From Spirochaeta cellobiosiphila DSM 17781 (GTDB lineage: Bacteria > Spirochaetota > Spirochaetia > DSM-17781), in the NCBI RefSeq assembly GCF_000426705.1, contig NZ_AUFW01000022.1, positions 1 through 33,984 of the forward strand: a stretch of 33,984 nucleotides of DNA, written 5' to 3'. The notes under the pieces are model-generated. The model worked only from the letters and a program-made list of their open reading frames with translations, had not been told where the DNA came from and did no database searches. A program made the position numbers and the translations under genes. This document shows positions 14,623 to 23,668 of this stretch, one piece after another; position 1 is the stretch's first letter; every line of letters begins with the position of its first letter.

Positions 14623-16161
14623 CTAATTCATTTCCAATTGACGAACTTTATCTTCTTCATCTTCGAAGCTTATCAAGCTGGCTTTTCTAGCTCGTTGTTT
14701 AGCCCATTCCCGAATCTTACCGATCTCCTCACTCATGGTTTTACTTAAGGGAATAATCTTTTCAATAGAATCTTCTACCATGTGTTGATCAATATCTGTC
14801 TTCTTGTCAAAAGCATCATACAGACTGCTAATAATGACTTCTTCTATTTCACTTCCTGAAAAACCGGCAGACAGCTTGGATAGATTTTCCAGGTTAAAGT
14901 TGGTCGAGCTTCTCTTTCTTTTGTCCAAATGGATCTTGAAGATATCTTCCCTTTCACTTTTATTAGGTAAGTCGATATAAAAGATCTCATCAAAACGTCC
15001 CTTACGAAGTAGTTCAGGAGGCAAAGCGGATATATTATTACTGGTGGCAACAACAAAGACAGGACTTGTCTTTTCCTGTAACCAGGTTAAGAAGGTACCG
15101 AAGACTCTTTGGCTTGTGCCTCCATCAGTCGAACCTCCTTGTCCCATTCCGGCGAATCCCTTTTCTAACTCATCCAACCAAAGGATACTGGGAGCAATAG
15201 ATTCGGCCGTTTTAATAGCCATACGGACGTTTTCCTCACTACTACCAACAAGACTGGAGAAAACCTTACCAACATCAAGGCGTAGAAGGGGCAACTGCCA
15301 TAAACTACTAATGGCTTTTGCTGTTAAGGACTTACCACAACCAGGAATCCCTATCATTAAGACACCTTTGGGCTGAGGTAATCCGAAGTCTCTCGCTTCT
15401 TTTGTAAAGGCTTGACTCCTCTTCTGAAGCCATTCTTTAAGATTCTCCAATCCTCCGATCTGTCCCATTTGTTCATTGGTTTGATAATATTCAAGGACAC
15501 CTGATTTACGTATGATCTGTTCCTTCTCACTCAGGATGATCTGAACATCGAATTTACCTGCGGCCACTAGAGATTTCGCAAAGACATTTTCCGCTTCCTC
15601 AGCTGTTAGTCCCAATGAAGCTTCTATAATCTTGTCCTTATTGTCACCTTGCAACTCAGGCATTTCTGCTTCTTTTTTACCAAGGGAATAGAGGATGCCA
15701 TCGATAATACGGGATATTTCTTCCTTCTGGGGAAGGTCAAAATCTAGTAAAGTAATTTCCTTTTCCAATTCCTGGGGGATCTTTGTTACAGGGGTCAGGA
15801 AGATAAGGTTCTTCATGCTTGTTTTCAATTCATGACTCACATCTCTGAGCTTACGAAGCACAACAGGATCATTAAGAAAAGGATGAAAGTCTTTGAGAAC
15901 AAATACGCCATTGACCTTTGATTCCAGTATGTGATCCAAGACCTTTATAGGCTCGCGGAGATCAGACAAGCTATTACCATCATCCCCGAGAAGACCTTTG
16001 GTTATGGTCCAGGAAAAATAACGCTTCTCACGATCAGTAACTAATTTGCGGACAGTACCTTCCACTCGATTTTCTTCACTAGATACAATATAAATCAGGG
16101 GATATCTAGCTCTAATTAATATCTCGAGCCGTTTGCTAACGGGCATATCTTTTAATGTCAT
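14623..16161 (-). CDS. Ycf46-like AAA+ ATPase
   Basis: A 512-residue protein. The N-terminal half (1-230) is a degenerate ATPase-like domain without a P-loop, containing [13 protein letters not shown] and [11 protein letters not shown], as in Ycf46 proteins. The C-terminal AAA+ domain has Walker A GIPGCGKS (271-278), Walker B ILWLDE (326-331), sensor 1 ATSNN (372-376) and a finger motif RKGRFDE (R386, R389). All motifs are intact, so ATP hydrolysis is expected. It overlaps the radical SAM gene by 4 bases. Canonical eCIS carry an Afp15-type AAA+ ATPase; none is seen here. This protein may fill that role or belong to a separate Ycf46-DUF2997-DUF1257 module (inference). Confidence 0.85.
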   Translation of the reverse strand: MTLKDMPVSKRLEILIRARYPLIYIVSSEENRVEGTVRKLVTDREKRYFSWTITKGLLGDDGNSLSDLREPIKVLDHILESKVNGVFVLKDFHPFLNDPVVLRKLRDVSHELKTSMKNLIFLTPVTKIPQELEKEITLLDFDLPQKEEISRIIDGILYSLGKKEAEMPELQGDNKDKIIEASLGLTAEEAENVFAKSLVAAGKFDVQIILSEKEQIIRKSGVLEYYQTNEQMGQIGGLENLKEWLQKRSQAFTKEARDFGLPQPKGVLMIGIPGCGKSLTAKAISSLWQLPLLRLDVGKVFSSLVGSSEENVRMAIKTAESIAPSILWLDELEKGFAGMGQGGSTDGGTSQRVFGTFLTWLQEKTSPVFVVATSNNISALPPELLRKGRFDEIFYIDLPNKSEREDIFKIHLDKRKRSSTNFNLENLSKLSAGFSGSEIEEVIISSLYDAFDKKTDIDQHMVEDSIEKIIPLSKTMSEEIGKIREWAKQRARKASLISFEDEEDKVRQLEMN

Positions 16162-16718
16162 AAGTAATCCTCATTTTCGAATATCCCGGTGTAAATTATG
16201 TCACCGGTGTTGGTAATATGAATCTCTCCCTGTCTGACCTCATCAGCTTGGTTCATTAATTTGGCTCTATCACTGAGATAATGGACCTTCTGATTACCAG
16301 AACCTGCCCAAGGGTGCCGGGAGGGAATGTGTTGACGGTATAGACCATCTATTAGAATGTCTGTCAAAGACAGTAATTGCTGATGATAGGGATTGATGCT
16401 GGACTCAAGATGTTCTCTTGTGTATCCACTGTATATAAGCAAATTAAGGCCAGCTTCTTTAATCAAAGTTGCTAATGGGATCAAGGCTTCAGCTTGAAGA
16501 AAGGGTTCTCCACCACTAAAGGTCACCCCCTCCACGTCCTTAATGGGTATCAGAAGAAAGGCCTCTTCACTGTTAATGAGCTGATGATTTTCAAACTTTA
16601 TAGCAGCTTGATTTCGACAACCGGGACAATTAAAATGGCATCCCTGAACCCAGAAAACACTTCGTTTTCCTGGGCCATTTACTTCTGATACTTCAATAAA
16701 GGAGTGTAAATTTATCAT
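16158..16718 (-). CDS. Radical SAM protein, NrdG/4Fe-4S activase-like
   Basis: A 186-residue protein with a compact radical SAM fold: CHFNCPGC at residues 27-34 (CxxxCxxC, binding one 4Fe-4S cluster) and SGGEPF at 68-73 for S-adenosylmethionine. Size and pattern resemble anaerobic ribonucleotide reductase activases (NrdG), but no NrdD lies nearby, so that role is doubtful. It overlaps the gpD-like gene and the AAA+ gene by 4 bases each (ATGA), so it is co-translated with a structural gene. It may modify or activate a partner in the same locus by glycyl radical or other radical chemistry (inference). Confidence 0.8.
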   Translation of the reverse strand: MINLHSFIEVSEVNGPGKRSVFWVQGCHFNCPGCRNQAAIKFENHQLINSEEAFLLIPIKDVEGVTFSGGEPFLQAEALIPLATLIKEAGLNLLIYSGYTREHLESSINPYHQQLLSLTDILIDGLYRQHIPSRHPWAGSGNQKVHYLSDRAKLMNQADEVRQGEIHITNTGDIIYTGIFENEDYL

Positions 16719-17758
16719 ACCTTATTCCTTCTTAAGGTAAAGGAAGTCCGATAACCTGTTTGACTCTGGAGAATATGGTTTACTTCTTCTACAAGGTAAG
16801 TACCGGCAAACTTATCTCCCACACCTACAATCTCAATTTCAATTCCCGCTTTGATTCGGTAATCCCCTTCGCACTTACCATGAGCTCTCACATAATTAAA
16901 ACTATTACGTGTGAGGTATTCCATGGCCAGTGAATCAGCGGTATCCTGATCAATAGCACTATGATCATTGAGAACGACCTTACGAGGGCCAAAGTTATCT
17001 TCTACTATGTGTCCACCGAGTTCTTCCCCACCCACTAATTGGGTAATATCATCCAGTGAGGCTGTCCCTAATACAGAAGTTCCAGTCTGACTATCCCAAC
17101 CGATAACTTCTACTTCCGTTACTAATTGCTGAACATCATTGACACAGGAGAATTCTAATAGAGTTTTGCCCCATTCAAGGACCACATCTTCTGTTGATTC
17201 CGTTTGCTGTTTGAAATAAAGAGTCTCTCCATCCCCCCAGACAGAACAGTTATACTGTGAAGCCAAAGACATGATCATGTCATAATCTGATTGATTTCGC
17301 TGTACCCAGAAAAGAGTTTCTCCCCCAACTTCATCCACATCAACGCTGAGTCCTGCATCAGAAGCGACTTGGCTAATGATGTCTGTGATTGTTGTTTCGG
17401 AAAAAACCTTTGTCTTCAATCCTGTTTTAAGGCGGTGTAAAGAGTTGCGTCCCTTAATGATGGTCATAGCGGTGGTATTCTTCTTAAGCTCGCCACAGAC
17501 ACTGACAACATCACCAAGAATAACTTCTTCAATATTGTCTTTATAACCTAGATGGATAGAAAACTGATTACCTTCTCCAAAGTCGGCAAAGCCTGCCCAC
17601 TCCTGGTTCATGTCTGATAGATAAACAGTAAAACCTGCTGGTCCATCTAAACGATCATTGATAACGATCTTTTTGACACTTGATTCTTGATCAACACCTA
17701 ATCTTGTCCCATTAATATATATAATAAATCCGGGAGTTAATGTTTGTAGATCACTCAC
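16715..17758 (-). CDS. gpD/gp27-like baseplate hub protein (Afp8 N-terminal type)
   Basis: A 347-residue protein of the phage late control D / VgrG gp27-like type. Signs are SVKKIVINDRLDGPAGFTVY, a LGYKDNIEEVILGDVVSV strand, TITDIISQVASDAGLSVDVD, and DYDMIMSLASQYNCSVWGDG. The C-terminus is a barrel ending GKCEGDYRIKAGIEIEIVGV then GDKFAGTYLVEEVNH. In Afp/PVC the hub and spike are fused; here the OB-fold spike domain is absent and is encoded separately at 33077-33984. The start is a GTG at 17758 with GGGAGA upstream. Confidence 0.8.
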   Translation of the reverse strand: MSDLQTLTPGFIIYINGTRLGVDQESSVKKIVINDRLDGPAGFTVYLSDMNQEWAGFADFGEGNQFSIHLGYKDNIEEVILGDVVSVCGELKKNTTAMTIIKGRNSLHRLKTGLKTKVFSETTITDIISQVASDAGLSVDVDEVGGETLFWVQRNQSDYDMIMSLASQYNCSVWGDGETLYFKQQTESTEDVVLEWGKTLLEFSCVNDVQQLVTEVEVIGWDSQTGTSVLGTASLDDITQLVGGEELGGHIVEDNFGPRKVVLNDHSAIDQDTADSLAMEYLTRNSFNYVRAHGKCEGDYRIKAGIEIEIVGVGDKFAGTYLVEEVNHILQSQTGYRTSFTLRRNKV

Positions 17759-17775
17759 AATGCACTCTCCCTAAT

Positions 17776-18396
17776 CTAATATAATGGTGGTAGTTTAAGA
17801 ACAGTACCTGGTTCAACATTCATAGGATCTTCAATGTTATTTGCTTCTGCAATATCCCGCCAACAAGCTGGATTATTGTATTCCCGACTAGCCATGGAAG
17901 TTAAAGTTTCCCCTTCTCTTAAGACCATCTGCTTAGTATGATCTGCAGAGTGTCGTGGTTTTTCCTTTATCTGACTGGCCGCACTGGAATACTCCTTGAA
18001 CATTACTTTTACAATAGCTCTGATGGGAGTTCCATCATTAAGGAACATAGTAAATCTCTGTACGAGATCCTCAAGGACACATTTGAACTTTAATTCTCCC
18101 CAGCTAAATAAAAGGAAAGGAGGTCTGTGCTCATCAGAATTGACCAACATGAGTTCTTCTATCTTGTCTGTATATTCTCTGACATCTGTTTTGTCTTCTG
18201 ATGTATCAAAGAATAGTTCCATGCTTAAACGCTTACGTTCACCAATGGTAAACTCAACTGCTGGGGAATCTAATCCGTGGATTTCGTGTTCCTTCCAGGG
18301 AGTTCTTTTTTCAACAATATATTCTTTGGGATTAAATAATACGGGGATCTCATCATCCGTATCCAAATTAATAATAACTGCTTTTTCTAAGGCCAT
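17776..18396 (-). CDS. LysM-containing tail/baseplate protein (Afp7-like)
   Basis: A 206-residue protein. The N-terminal 140 residues carry the Afp7 pattern: IPVLFNPKEYIVEKRTPWKE, then ERKRLSMELFFDTSE, and a PPFLLFSWG strand followed by VLEDLVQRFTMF. The C-terminus is a LysM module (about 155-203): LREGETLTSMASREYNNPAC, WRDIAEANNI, and PGTVLKLPPL. In Afp/PVC this protein joins the tube end to the hub. It is flanked by tube 2 and the hub gene, the canonical order. GGAGA stands 6 bases before the ATG at 18396. Confidence 0.9.
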   Translation of the reverse strand: MALEKAVIINLDTDDEIPVLFNPKEYIVEKRTPWKEHEIHGLDSPAVEFTIGERKRLSMELFFDTSEDKTDVREYTDKIEELMLVNSDEHRPPFLLFSWGELKFKCVLEDLVQRFTMFLNDGTPIRAIVKVMFKEYSSAASQIKEKPRHSADHTKQMVLREGETLTSMASREYNNPACWRDIAEANNIEDPMNVEPGTVLKLPPLY

Positions 18397-18420
18397 AGGA
18401 CTCTCCTTTTTTATATTGAT

Positions 18421-18855
18421 TTACTCGGGACTCAAACCTTCGTGAGCTATTTCGATTCGTTCAATGGCCACACCATGTCTATCTGTTCCCAAACTAGGAC
18501 CAACCCATCGACAAGGGATGGCTCTAAAAAAATTCCATCTTTTTATTTCTTCACCAGCTTGATTATGGAGGACGACAGAACCGTTTTTGCGTTCAACAGG
18601 ATTATCTTCCATGACAGTTGTTTTATACCAATCATAGAGTTCATTGTTATCTGTGACTCCATGCTCAAGCACAATATTTGGAAATCTCGTCCTTCCAAAA
18701 AACTTATGTGTTCCTGTATTGAGGCCACCCTCTTCCACTTCATAAATATAAGTTTCCGCTTCCAGACCATCACAACGGAAGAATCTGGCAGTCTCAATGC
18801 CTTCGATTTCAATCGAAAAGTAATTCGGTAAAAACGTTTCTACTCTGTCACTCAT
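18421..18855 (-). CDS. Inner tube protein 2 (Afp5-like)
   Basis: A 144-residue tail-tube protein of the gp19/Afp1-5 family. It shows YFSIEIEGIETARFFRCDGL, FPNIVLEHGVTDNNELYDWY, ERKNGSVVLHNQAGEE, and WNFFRAIPCRWVGPSL, ending in IERIEIAHEGL. Compared with tube 1 (26665-27096) it is divergent and lies next to sheath 2 and the LysM protein, so it is probably the baseplate-proximal tube initiator rather than the main tube. A strong GGAG stands 7 bases before the ATG. Confidence 0.9.
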   Translation of the reverse strand: MSDRVETFLPNYFSIEIEGIETARFFRCDGLEAETYIYEVEEGGLNTGTHKFFGRTRFPNIVLEHGVTDNNELYDWYKTTVMEDNPVERKNGSVVLHNQAGEEIKRWNFFRAIPCRWVGPSLGTDRHGVAIERIEIAHEGLSPE

Positions 18856-18870
18856 GTTTATCTCCTTTTA

Positions 18871-20610
18871 TTAATCCTCAATAACCACATTAGAATCGTC
18901 CTTACTAGCATGAAGAGTGATGTTGATAAACTCCGCAGGCTTAGAAATGGCTATTCCTATACGTGTTGTTAAAACTCCAGAATCTATGTTTTCAGGAGGA
19001 TTCAGTTCATTATCACATTGAACATAAAATCCATCCTCTGCTGTTGTTCCTGCTAATATTCCCTTATGCCATAAGTCAATCATAAAGGCGCTTATATATC
19101 GAATAACCCTCTTACGAAGCTTATTGTCATTTGGTTCAAAGACGACCCACCCTGTACCTTTGCGAATAGCAGAAGAAATTCGGTCGAAGGTACGGCATAC
19201 ATTGATAAATTTCCATTCCGTATCATGGGATAAGGTTCTGGCACCCCATACTTTTATTCCTCTTCCCGGTATAGACTTGATGGGGTTCAACCCAGTTTCA
19301 TAGAGCATACCCAATTGATCATCACTGCGTGCTTGCTTAAGCCCAACTCCTCCGGGGATGGTAAAATTGGCAGGACTATGATGCAGACCATGCTTTTTAT
19401 CAGCTGTGGCATAGACCCCAGCCACGTGTCCACTGGGTGGAATGAAAAGGGTACGAACGCCATTTGCATCTGTAGGATCAAGGATTTCGATATGAGGGAA
19501 ATAAGCAGCCGCGTATTTGGTGTCGTATTGGCCGGACCATTTCATTAAAGCAAGCTCAGAATCTAAATCCGGGCCATCCAATAAAGCAAAGCGGTCTTTA
19601 AGCCTTTCACATTGATCTACCATGGCTTGCTGAACAGCTCGAGTCATTTTCTCGTATTCATCTTTGTTGTTGTTATATATTTGTTCAAATAGGGCTACAT
19701 CTGGAATGGCCACGAGCCTTATTTCAGAAAAAGCTTCTAAATGTCCCAAGCCGGAGTTATTATCAAGACCGTTGAAATATCCAATAAAGTCGCCAGCGGT
19801 TAGATTAACTAATCCATTACGCCCTTTTTCAAGATGGGCATAAGATTGTTCCAGAGGAAAACCGCTAATGTCTTCATCTATTGTAATAAACCGTGATGTA
19901 CCATTAATGATTCGAGGAAGATACCTGTCGGATTGTGGATTGGTTGAAAGAAAAAGAAAGTCTTCCCTCTCTTTATCCTTTTCAATTTGAACATTTATAT
20001 AAAGTTCTTCAATTAGTAATTCCTGAATCCCATCTTTTAAGCGTAGTGGTGTTGAAAAATACAGCTTGTCTTCCGTTATTTTATTAACTTTACGGATTTG
20101 CTTTTCTCCATCAATCCATACACCAAGATATTCGGCTCCCTTGAATTTATTGGTATCAACAGTAATCCATCTTCCTGATTTACGATCATATTCATCTGTT
20201 CTATAACTGTGATCGACACCATGCCATAATTTAATGGCTATACGGTTGCCCCAGATTCCGGGACTATGGGCTCGTATAGAACTAAAGCTTTGATTGTTCG
20301 TATTACGTAATGTCAAAGTAGCTGTGGCAATACAATTGTCACCTTTTTGATGAGCCACTCGAACAGCATAGCACTCCTCACCGCCGGAATTAAAAAATCC
20401 ATATATACTGTGGGCTAGGTAGCCCCCTGATTCAAAACCACCGAACACACGTAAAAACTGATTAAAACTAGTCAATTTAACAGGCATATCAAGAGGACCT
20501 TTCTCTGTCACCCCAACAAAACCAGCCACTGTACGACGGTCTAAAGCGAGGGGTTTTAAAGGAGGAGCTTCTGATTTGATATAAACACCTGGTAAAACTG
20601 TGTTGTTCAT
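18871..20610 (-). CDS. Contractile sheath protein 2 (large)
   Basis: A 579-residue tail sheath protein. The N-terminus is PGVYIKSEAPPLKPLALDRR, then GFVGVTEKGPLDMPVKLTSF. The C-terminal sheath domain is easily read: GRGIKVWGARTLSHDTEWKF, KGTGWVVFEPNDNKLRKRV, ELNPPENIDSG and ISKPAEFINITLH. It is about 170 residues longer than sheath 1 because of a middle domain (about 110-260), as in Afp3/Afp4-type sheaths. It is likely the baseplate-proximal or decorated sheath. No strong SD is seen; AGGA lies about 13 bases upstream of the ATG. Confidence 0.93.
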   Translation of the reverse strand: MNNTVLPGVYIKSEAPPLKPLALDRRTVAGFVGVTEKGPLDMPVKLTSFNQFLRVFGGFESGGYLAHSIYGFFNSGGEECYAVRVAHQKGDNCIATATLTLRNTNNQSFSSIRAHSPGIWGNRIAIKLWHGVDHSYRTDEYDRKSGRWITVDTNKFKGAEYLGVWIDGEKQIRKVNKITEDKLYFSTPLRLKDGIQELLIEELYINVQIEKDKEREDFLFLSTNPQSDRYLPRIINGTSRFITIDEDISGFPLEQSYAHLEKGRNGLVNLTAGDFIGYFNGLDNNSGLGHLEAFSEIRLVAIPDVALFEQIYNNNKDEYEKMTRAVQQAMVDQCERLKDRFALLDGPDLDSELALMKWSGQYDTKYAAAYFPHIEILDPTDANGVRTLFIPPSGHVAGVYATADKKHGLHHSPANFTIPGGVGLKQARSDDQLGMLYETGLNPIKSIPGRGIKVWGARTLSHDTEWKFINVCRTFDRISSAIRKGTGWVVFEPNDNKLRKRVIRYISAFMIDLWHKGILAGTTAEDGFYVQCDNELNPPENIDSGVLTTRIGIAISKPAEFINITLHASKDDSNVVIED

Positions 20611-20616
20611 GATTAC

Positions 20617-21771
20617 TTAATCATCCTTGTTCTTTTTTTTATTTTTCTTTTTAGGTTCCAGATATTTACAGAAAGGACAATCATCCCAATCATCTTTCAT
20701 TCTCTTTTTACAAACAGGACATTTTCGCTTGGTGATCCCCATCTTCTTTCTTTCTTTATTACGTTTAATGATAGAAAGAATAATTAGTAAAATAAGAAGA
20801 ATGACAACAATGACAGCCACAACAATCTTCAGCCATAGAGGGAAAGGAACTTTGACAGCAGTAAAGTTTTTGTAATCTGTACTTTCAACTTCTTTGTCTA
20901 CAACCTTCACCATCATTTGGTGAACCTGGTCATCAGCCGGAAGTTCCTTCGCTTTAAATTCTAAAACATAACTCTGCATCAATAAATTCTGGATTTGTAA
21001 TGTATTATCAGGGACAGATTCAAATCTTCTGTTATATCTGTAAGAACCCCCTGTTGCATGAGCCAATTCATCTAAGACATTAAGATACTGACCACCTAAT
21101 ACACGTAATCCCAAAGGAAAGACAGGGATACCCAATTCATTTAAGATCTTCTGGGCAGTCTCCTGATCGTAACGGCTTTCCTGGTCTCGGCCATCACTAA
21201 TGAGGATGATAGCTTTCCGCTCTATTTCAGAAGAGGATAGTTTACGCCCAACAGAAACAATGGAATCAAAGACCTTACGTCCATAATCAGAAGATTCCAG
21301 GTTATTGATCAGTTCAGTATCTACCTCAGCTTTTGTTAGGTTTTCAAAAAGAGTGACAGGTTCTTCATCCATAAGATAAACAGACAAGGTGTCATAATCT
21401 CTCATGTAGTCAATCAAGTCTAATAAAGCTTCCTTTTGCCGAGCAATCGGTTCCCCTGCCATTAAGCCTTGAGTTGATAATATAACCCCATAGGCAATGG
21501 GTTTTTCCGTATACTGAAAGCTAGCAATCTCCATCTCACCGGCTAGTTCATTACCATCAATCCCAGGAGTGAAATTACCCCTAACGAGAGAGAGAACGGG
21601 ATCACCTTTTTTATCTTCTACAGATACATAAGCTCTTAACTTAGGATAATTTTGATCCTGTATCTGGTTTATATGAACATAGATATTAGAGGTCTGAGCC
21701 CATACCCCTACATTAAGAAACACAAATGTCAGGAGTATGACAGTTCTTTTTATGACTTTATTTAGAGACAT
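20617..21771 (-). CDS. Membrane-anchored vWA-like protein with zinc ribbon tail
   Basis: A 384-residue protein. A signal peptide (residues 1-25, ending VWA) leads to an exported von Willebrand A-like domain at about 90-240: RQKEALLDLIDYMRDYDTLS, then KAIILISDGRD. The first metal-site motif DxSxS is replaced by STQGL, so the metal site looks broken. A membrane segment at about 311-335 precedes a basic cytoplasmic tail with CPVC (351-354) and CPFC (365-368), a zinc ribbon, then a Lys-rich end. The 3' end of the FHA gene overlaps its start by 10 bases. It lies between the FHA gene and sheath 2 and could anchor the particle to the inner membrane or report envelope state (inference). Confidence 0.8.
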   Translation of the reverse strand: MSLNKVIKRTVILLTFVFLNVGVWAQTSNIYVHINQIQDQNYPKLRAYVSVEDKKGDPVLSLVRGNFTPGIDGNELAGEMEIASFQYTEKPIAYGVILSTQGLMAGEPIARQKEALLDLIDYMRDYDTLSVYLMDEEPVTLFENLTKAEVDTELINNLESSDYGRKVFDSIVSVGRKLSSSEIERKAIILISDGRDQESRYDQETAQKILNELGIPVFPLGLRVLGGQYLNVLDELAHATGGSYRYNRRFESVPDNTLQIQNLLMQSYVLEFKAKELPADDQVHQMMVKVVDKEVESTDYKNFTAVKVPFPLWLKIVVAVIVVILLILLIILSIIKRNKERKKMGITKRKCPVCKKRMKDDWDDCPFCKYLEPKKKNKKKNKDD

Positions 21772-22127
21772 TTAAACTTAAACTCCTTTTTATCTAATTG
21801 AACAAGATCTCCATCGATAAGGATGGAGGAGGCAATCTCTTGACCATTGACAAGGATCGTACCTCCAGATCCCATTGTTGTTATATGGAACTCTCCATTT
21901 AAAGCGGTAATGAGGGCATGCTGCCGATTAACCCCTTTCGTAATACGGATTTCACAATCTGCACCAGAACCTACTTTGCTCTTACCTTCGTGGATGTTAT
22001 AGACTTTTTCTGCACCCCTATGATTAAGGAGAACCAACCATCCCCGAATGGGAGCGATACAGACAGGACACACCTTCCAGGAGGGGTCCATTTGATGTCC
22101 TTCAGGACAAACCTTTACACCAAACAT
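21762..22127 (-). CDS. Zinc ribbon-FHA domain protein
   Basis: A 121-residue protein. Residues 7-23 form a zinc-ribbon-like CPEGH...CPVC motif. Residues about 45-120 form an FHA domain: KSKVGSGADCEIRI, then NRQHALI, and VNGQEI. The Gly, Arg and His expected to bind phosphothreonine are recognisable. No signal peptide. It is translationally tied to the vWA membrane protein, whose cytoplasmic tail also bears a zinc ribbon, so the two may interact at the inner face of the membrane. No Ser/Thr kinase is visible in the window. FHA proteins are known partners of type VI systems; a similar regulatory or docking role here is inference. Confidence 0.85.
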   Translation of the reverse strand: MFGVKVCPEGHQMDPSWKVCPVCIAPIRGWLVLLNHRGAEKVYNIHEGKSKVGSGADCEIRITKGVNRQHALITALNGEFHITTMGSGGTILVNGQEIASSILIDGDLVQLDKKEFKFKCL

Positions 22128-22140
22128 TTCTTACTACTCC

Positions 22141-23658
22141 CTACAATTTTTGATAGACCCAGATCTTACCAAAGTTATCACGTCCTCCATCACCGATGGT
22201 GAATTCTACAGGGAGTGCATAACCTTTGACTTCCTCCTCAAAGAACTGGACAGATGCGTTACGCCAACGATTAACAGAATCATTACCATCTATTGTCATG
22301 GATTTAGTAACCTGAGCTCCTAAGGTAACATCAACAGAATAATTACCTCTAACAATGTCTGTCCGTCGGATAAGAATGAGTTTTCTATTTTTGATAATAT
22401 TGCGGATCGTAAATACAGCTGTACCGCCCACATAACGACGAATGGTATCACGCACCAGACTTCCATCAGGATAAGTGAAAGCCTGATTAGAGGTTGAGGC
22501 ATCCTTACATTCCCTGAAAGTCAATTCATGATCGGTTACCGATTTAACATCACTCAAATCAAGGAAGTCTACTAAAGTAAATCGTTCATCCTGAACCAAC
22601 AGGACTCTAGGCAGATCATAACTCATTAAAGCGATGTCATCTAAAGTAATACGCTTGGTAACTAATAAGGATTTAATACCTTCAATCACGATGCTATGGG
22701 CTTTTAATATTTTGTCCAAAGTCTCGTATTTATTATCATAATATTTAATCAGATCACCCATTTCATAAACACTGCGACGAATGTTTTCAAAATCATCTTT
22801 TGAAGAAAAATACCGCTTCTCTTCTTTACGTTCATAATCAAGAATTTCTTGAACGATCTGATTGTTGATATCAAAAAAAGGATGTATCAAATGTACGACA
22901 TCCTCAAAATTAACACTTCCACAGGTAAGTAACATTTTAGCAGTTAGTGAAACAGTCTGCATCTCACGAAATCCTCCAAGAGGAAGGGCATCATAGGCTA
23001 CAGTGGAAATATTCCTTGTGGATTCAACAAGTTCAAGAAGGAAATCCTTTAAGTAGGGAGATAAGGCCTTTTGTGCTGTGACAGCATAGGTGACATATCG
23101 GAAATCCAGTTCATTTTTATCAGGACTAGTAAAGATGCGAGGGTTACGGATCATCTTAATATGTCCCCCATCTTCTTCTTCCAATCGAATCCGTGCGATC
23201 TCTATCTGGCCCTTTCCTTCCTCTACAACATCAACCACTTCCAGCATGGCTGCTTCAATTTTTTTCCGATAACCCGCCTGTTCGCTGTTTTCCTGGTTTT
23301 GATAGAAGTCATCTAAGTGCTCCTGATAAGACACAGTTATAAACACAGTTTGAGGCAGATGATATTTCTTTGTGTCTAACATGATAGCCTTTGGTTCATG
23401 AAGGAAGACACCTCTCCCCAGCGCATCAATAGCAAACCCCGGTGAGACAACGAGAGTTAATGCTCCCGATTTTTCCAAAGCCCTAACGCGCATATCTTCT
23501 AGTATTCCAGGAACAACTCCAAAACCATTGAAGGTTCTATTATAAAAGTTCTCTTTTTTAAAATGATAATCCTGTATATCATTCCAGAACTGGGGAGTTG
23601 CTAACAAGCCGGAAAAGAAATTAGCTCTTTTAAATGTATTTAACTCTAATTCTGTCAT
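22141..23658 (-). CDS. Putative baseplate periphery/fibre-like eCIS protein
   Basis: A 505-residue protein without a firm family. The N-terminus reads FFSGLLATPQFWNDIQDYHF, then FNGFGVVPGILEDM and VVSPGFAIDALGRGVFL. This NGxGVVxGL...VxPGxAIDxxGR motif recurs in uncharacterised proteins of eCIS loci (from memory of the family). The middle (about 195-345) is helical, and the last 120 residues are beta-rich (FTYPDGSLVRDTIRRYVGG, ending IGDGGRDNFGKIWVYQ). The beta-rich end could bind a receptor or the baseplate. AGGAAG stands 8 bases before the ATG. It lies between the gpI-like gene and the FHA gene. Confidence 0.55.
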   Translation of the reverse strand: MTELELNTFKRANFFSGLLATPQFWNDIQDYHFKKENFYNRTFNGFGVVPGILEDMRVRALEKSGALTLVVSPGFAIDALGRGVFLHEPKAIMLDTKKYHLPQTVFITVSYQEHLDDFYQNQENSEQAGYRKKIEAAMLEVVDVVEEGKGQIEIARIRLEEEDGGHIKMIRNPRIFTSPDKNELDFRYVTYAVTAQKALSPYLKDFLLELVESTRNISTVAYDALPLGGFREMQTVSLTAKMLLTCGSVNFEDVVHLIHPFFDINNQIVQEILDYERKEEKRYFSSKDDFENIRRSVYEMGDLIKYYDNKYETLDKILKAHSIVIEGIKSLLVTKRITLDDIALMSYDLPRVLLVQDERFTLVDFLDLSDVKSVTDHELTFRECKDASTSNQAFTYPDGSLVRDTIRRYVGGTAVFTIRNIIKNRKLILIRRTDIVRGNYSVDVTLGAQVTKSMTIDGNDSVNRWRNASVQFFEEEVKGYALPVEFTIGDGGRDNFGKIWVYQKL

Positions 23659-23668
23659 TTCATACTTC

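Noticed and set aside
16158-16718. Calling the radical SAM protein NrdG of anaerobic ribonucleotide reductase
   Set aside because: No NrdD or other nucleotide metabolism gene is nearby, and it is tightly overlapped with CIS genes; only the fold is claimed.
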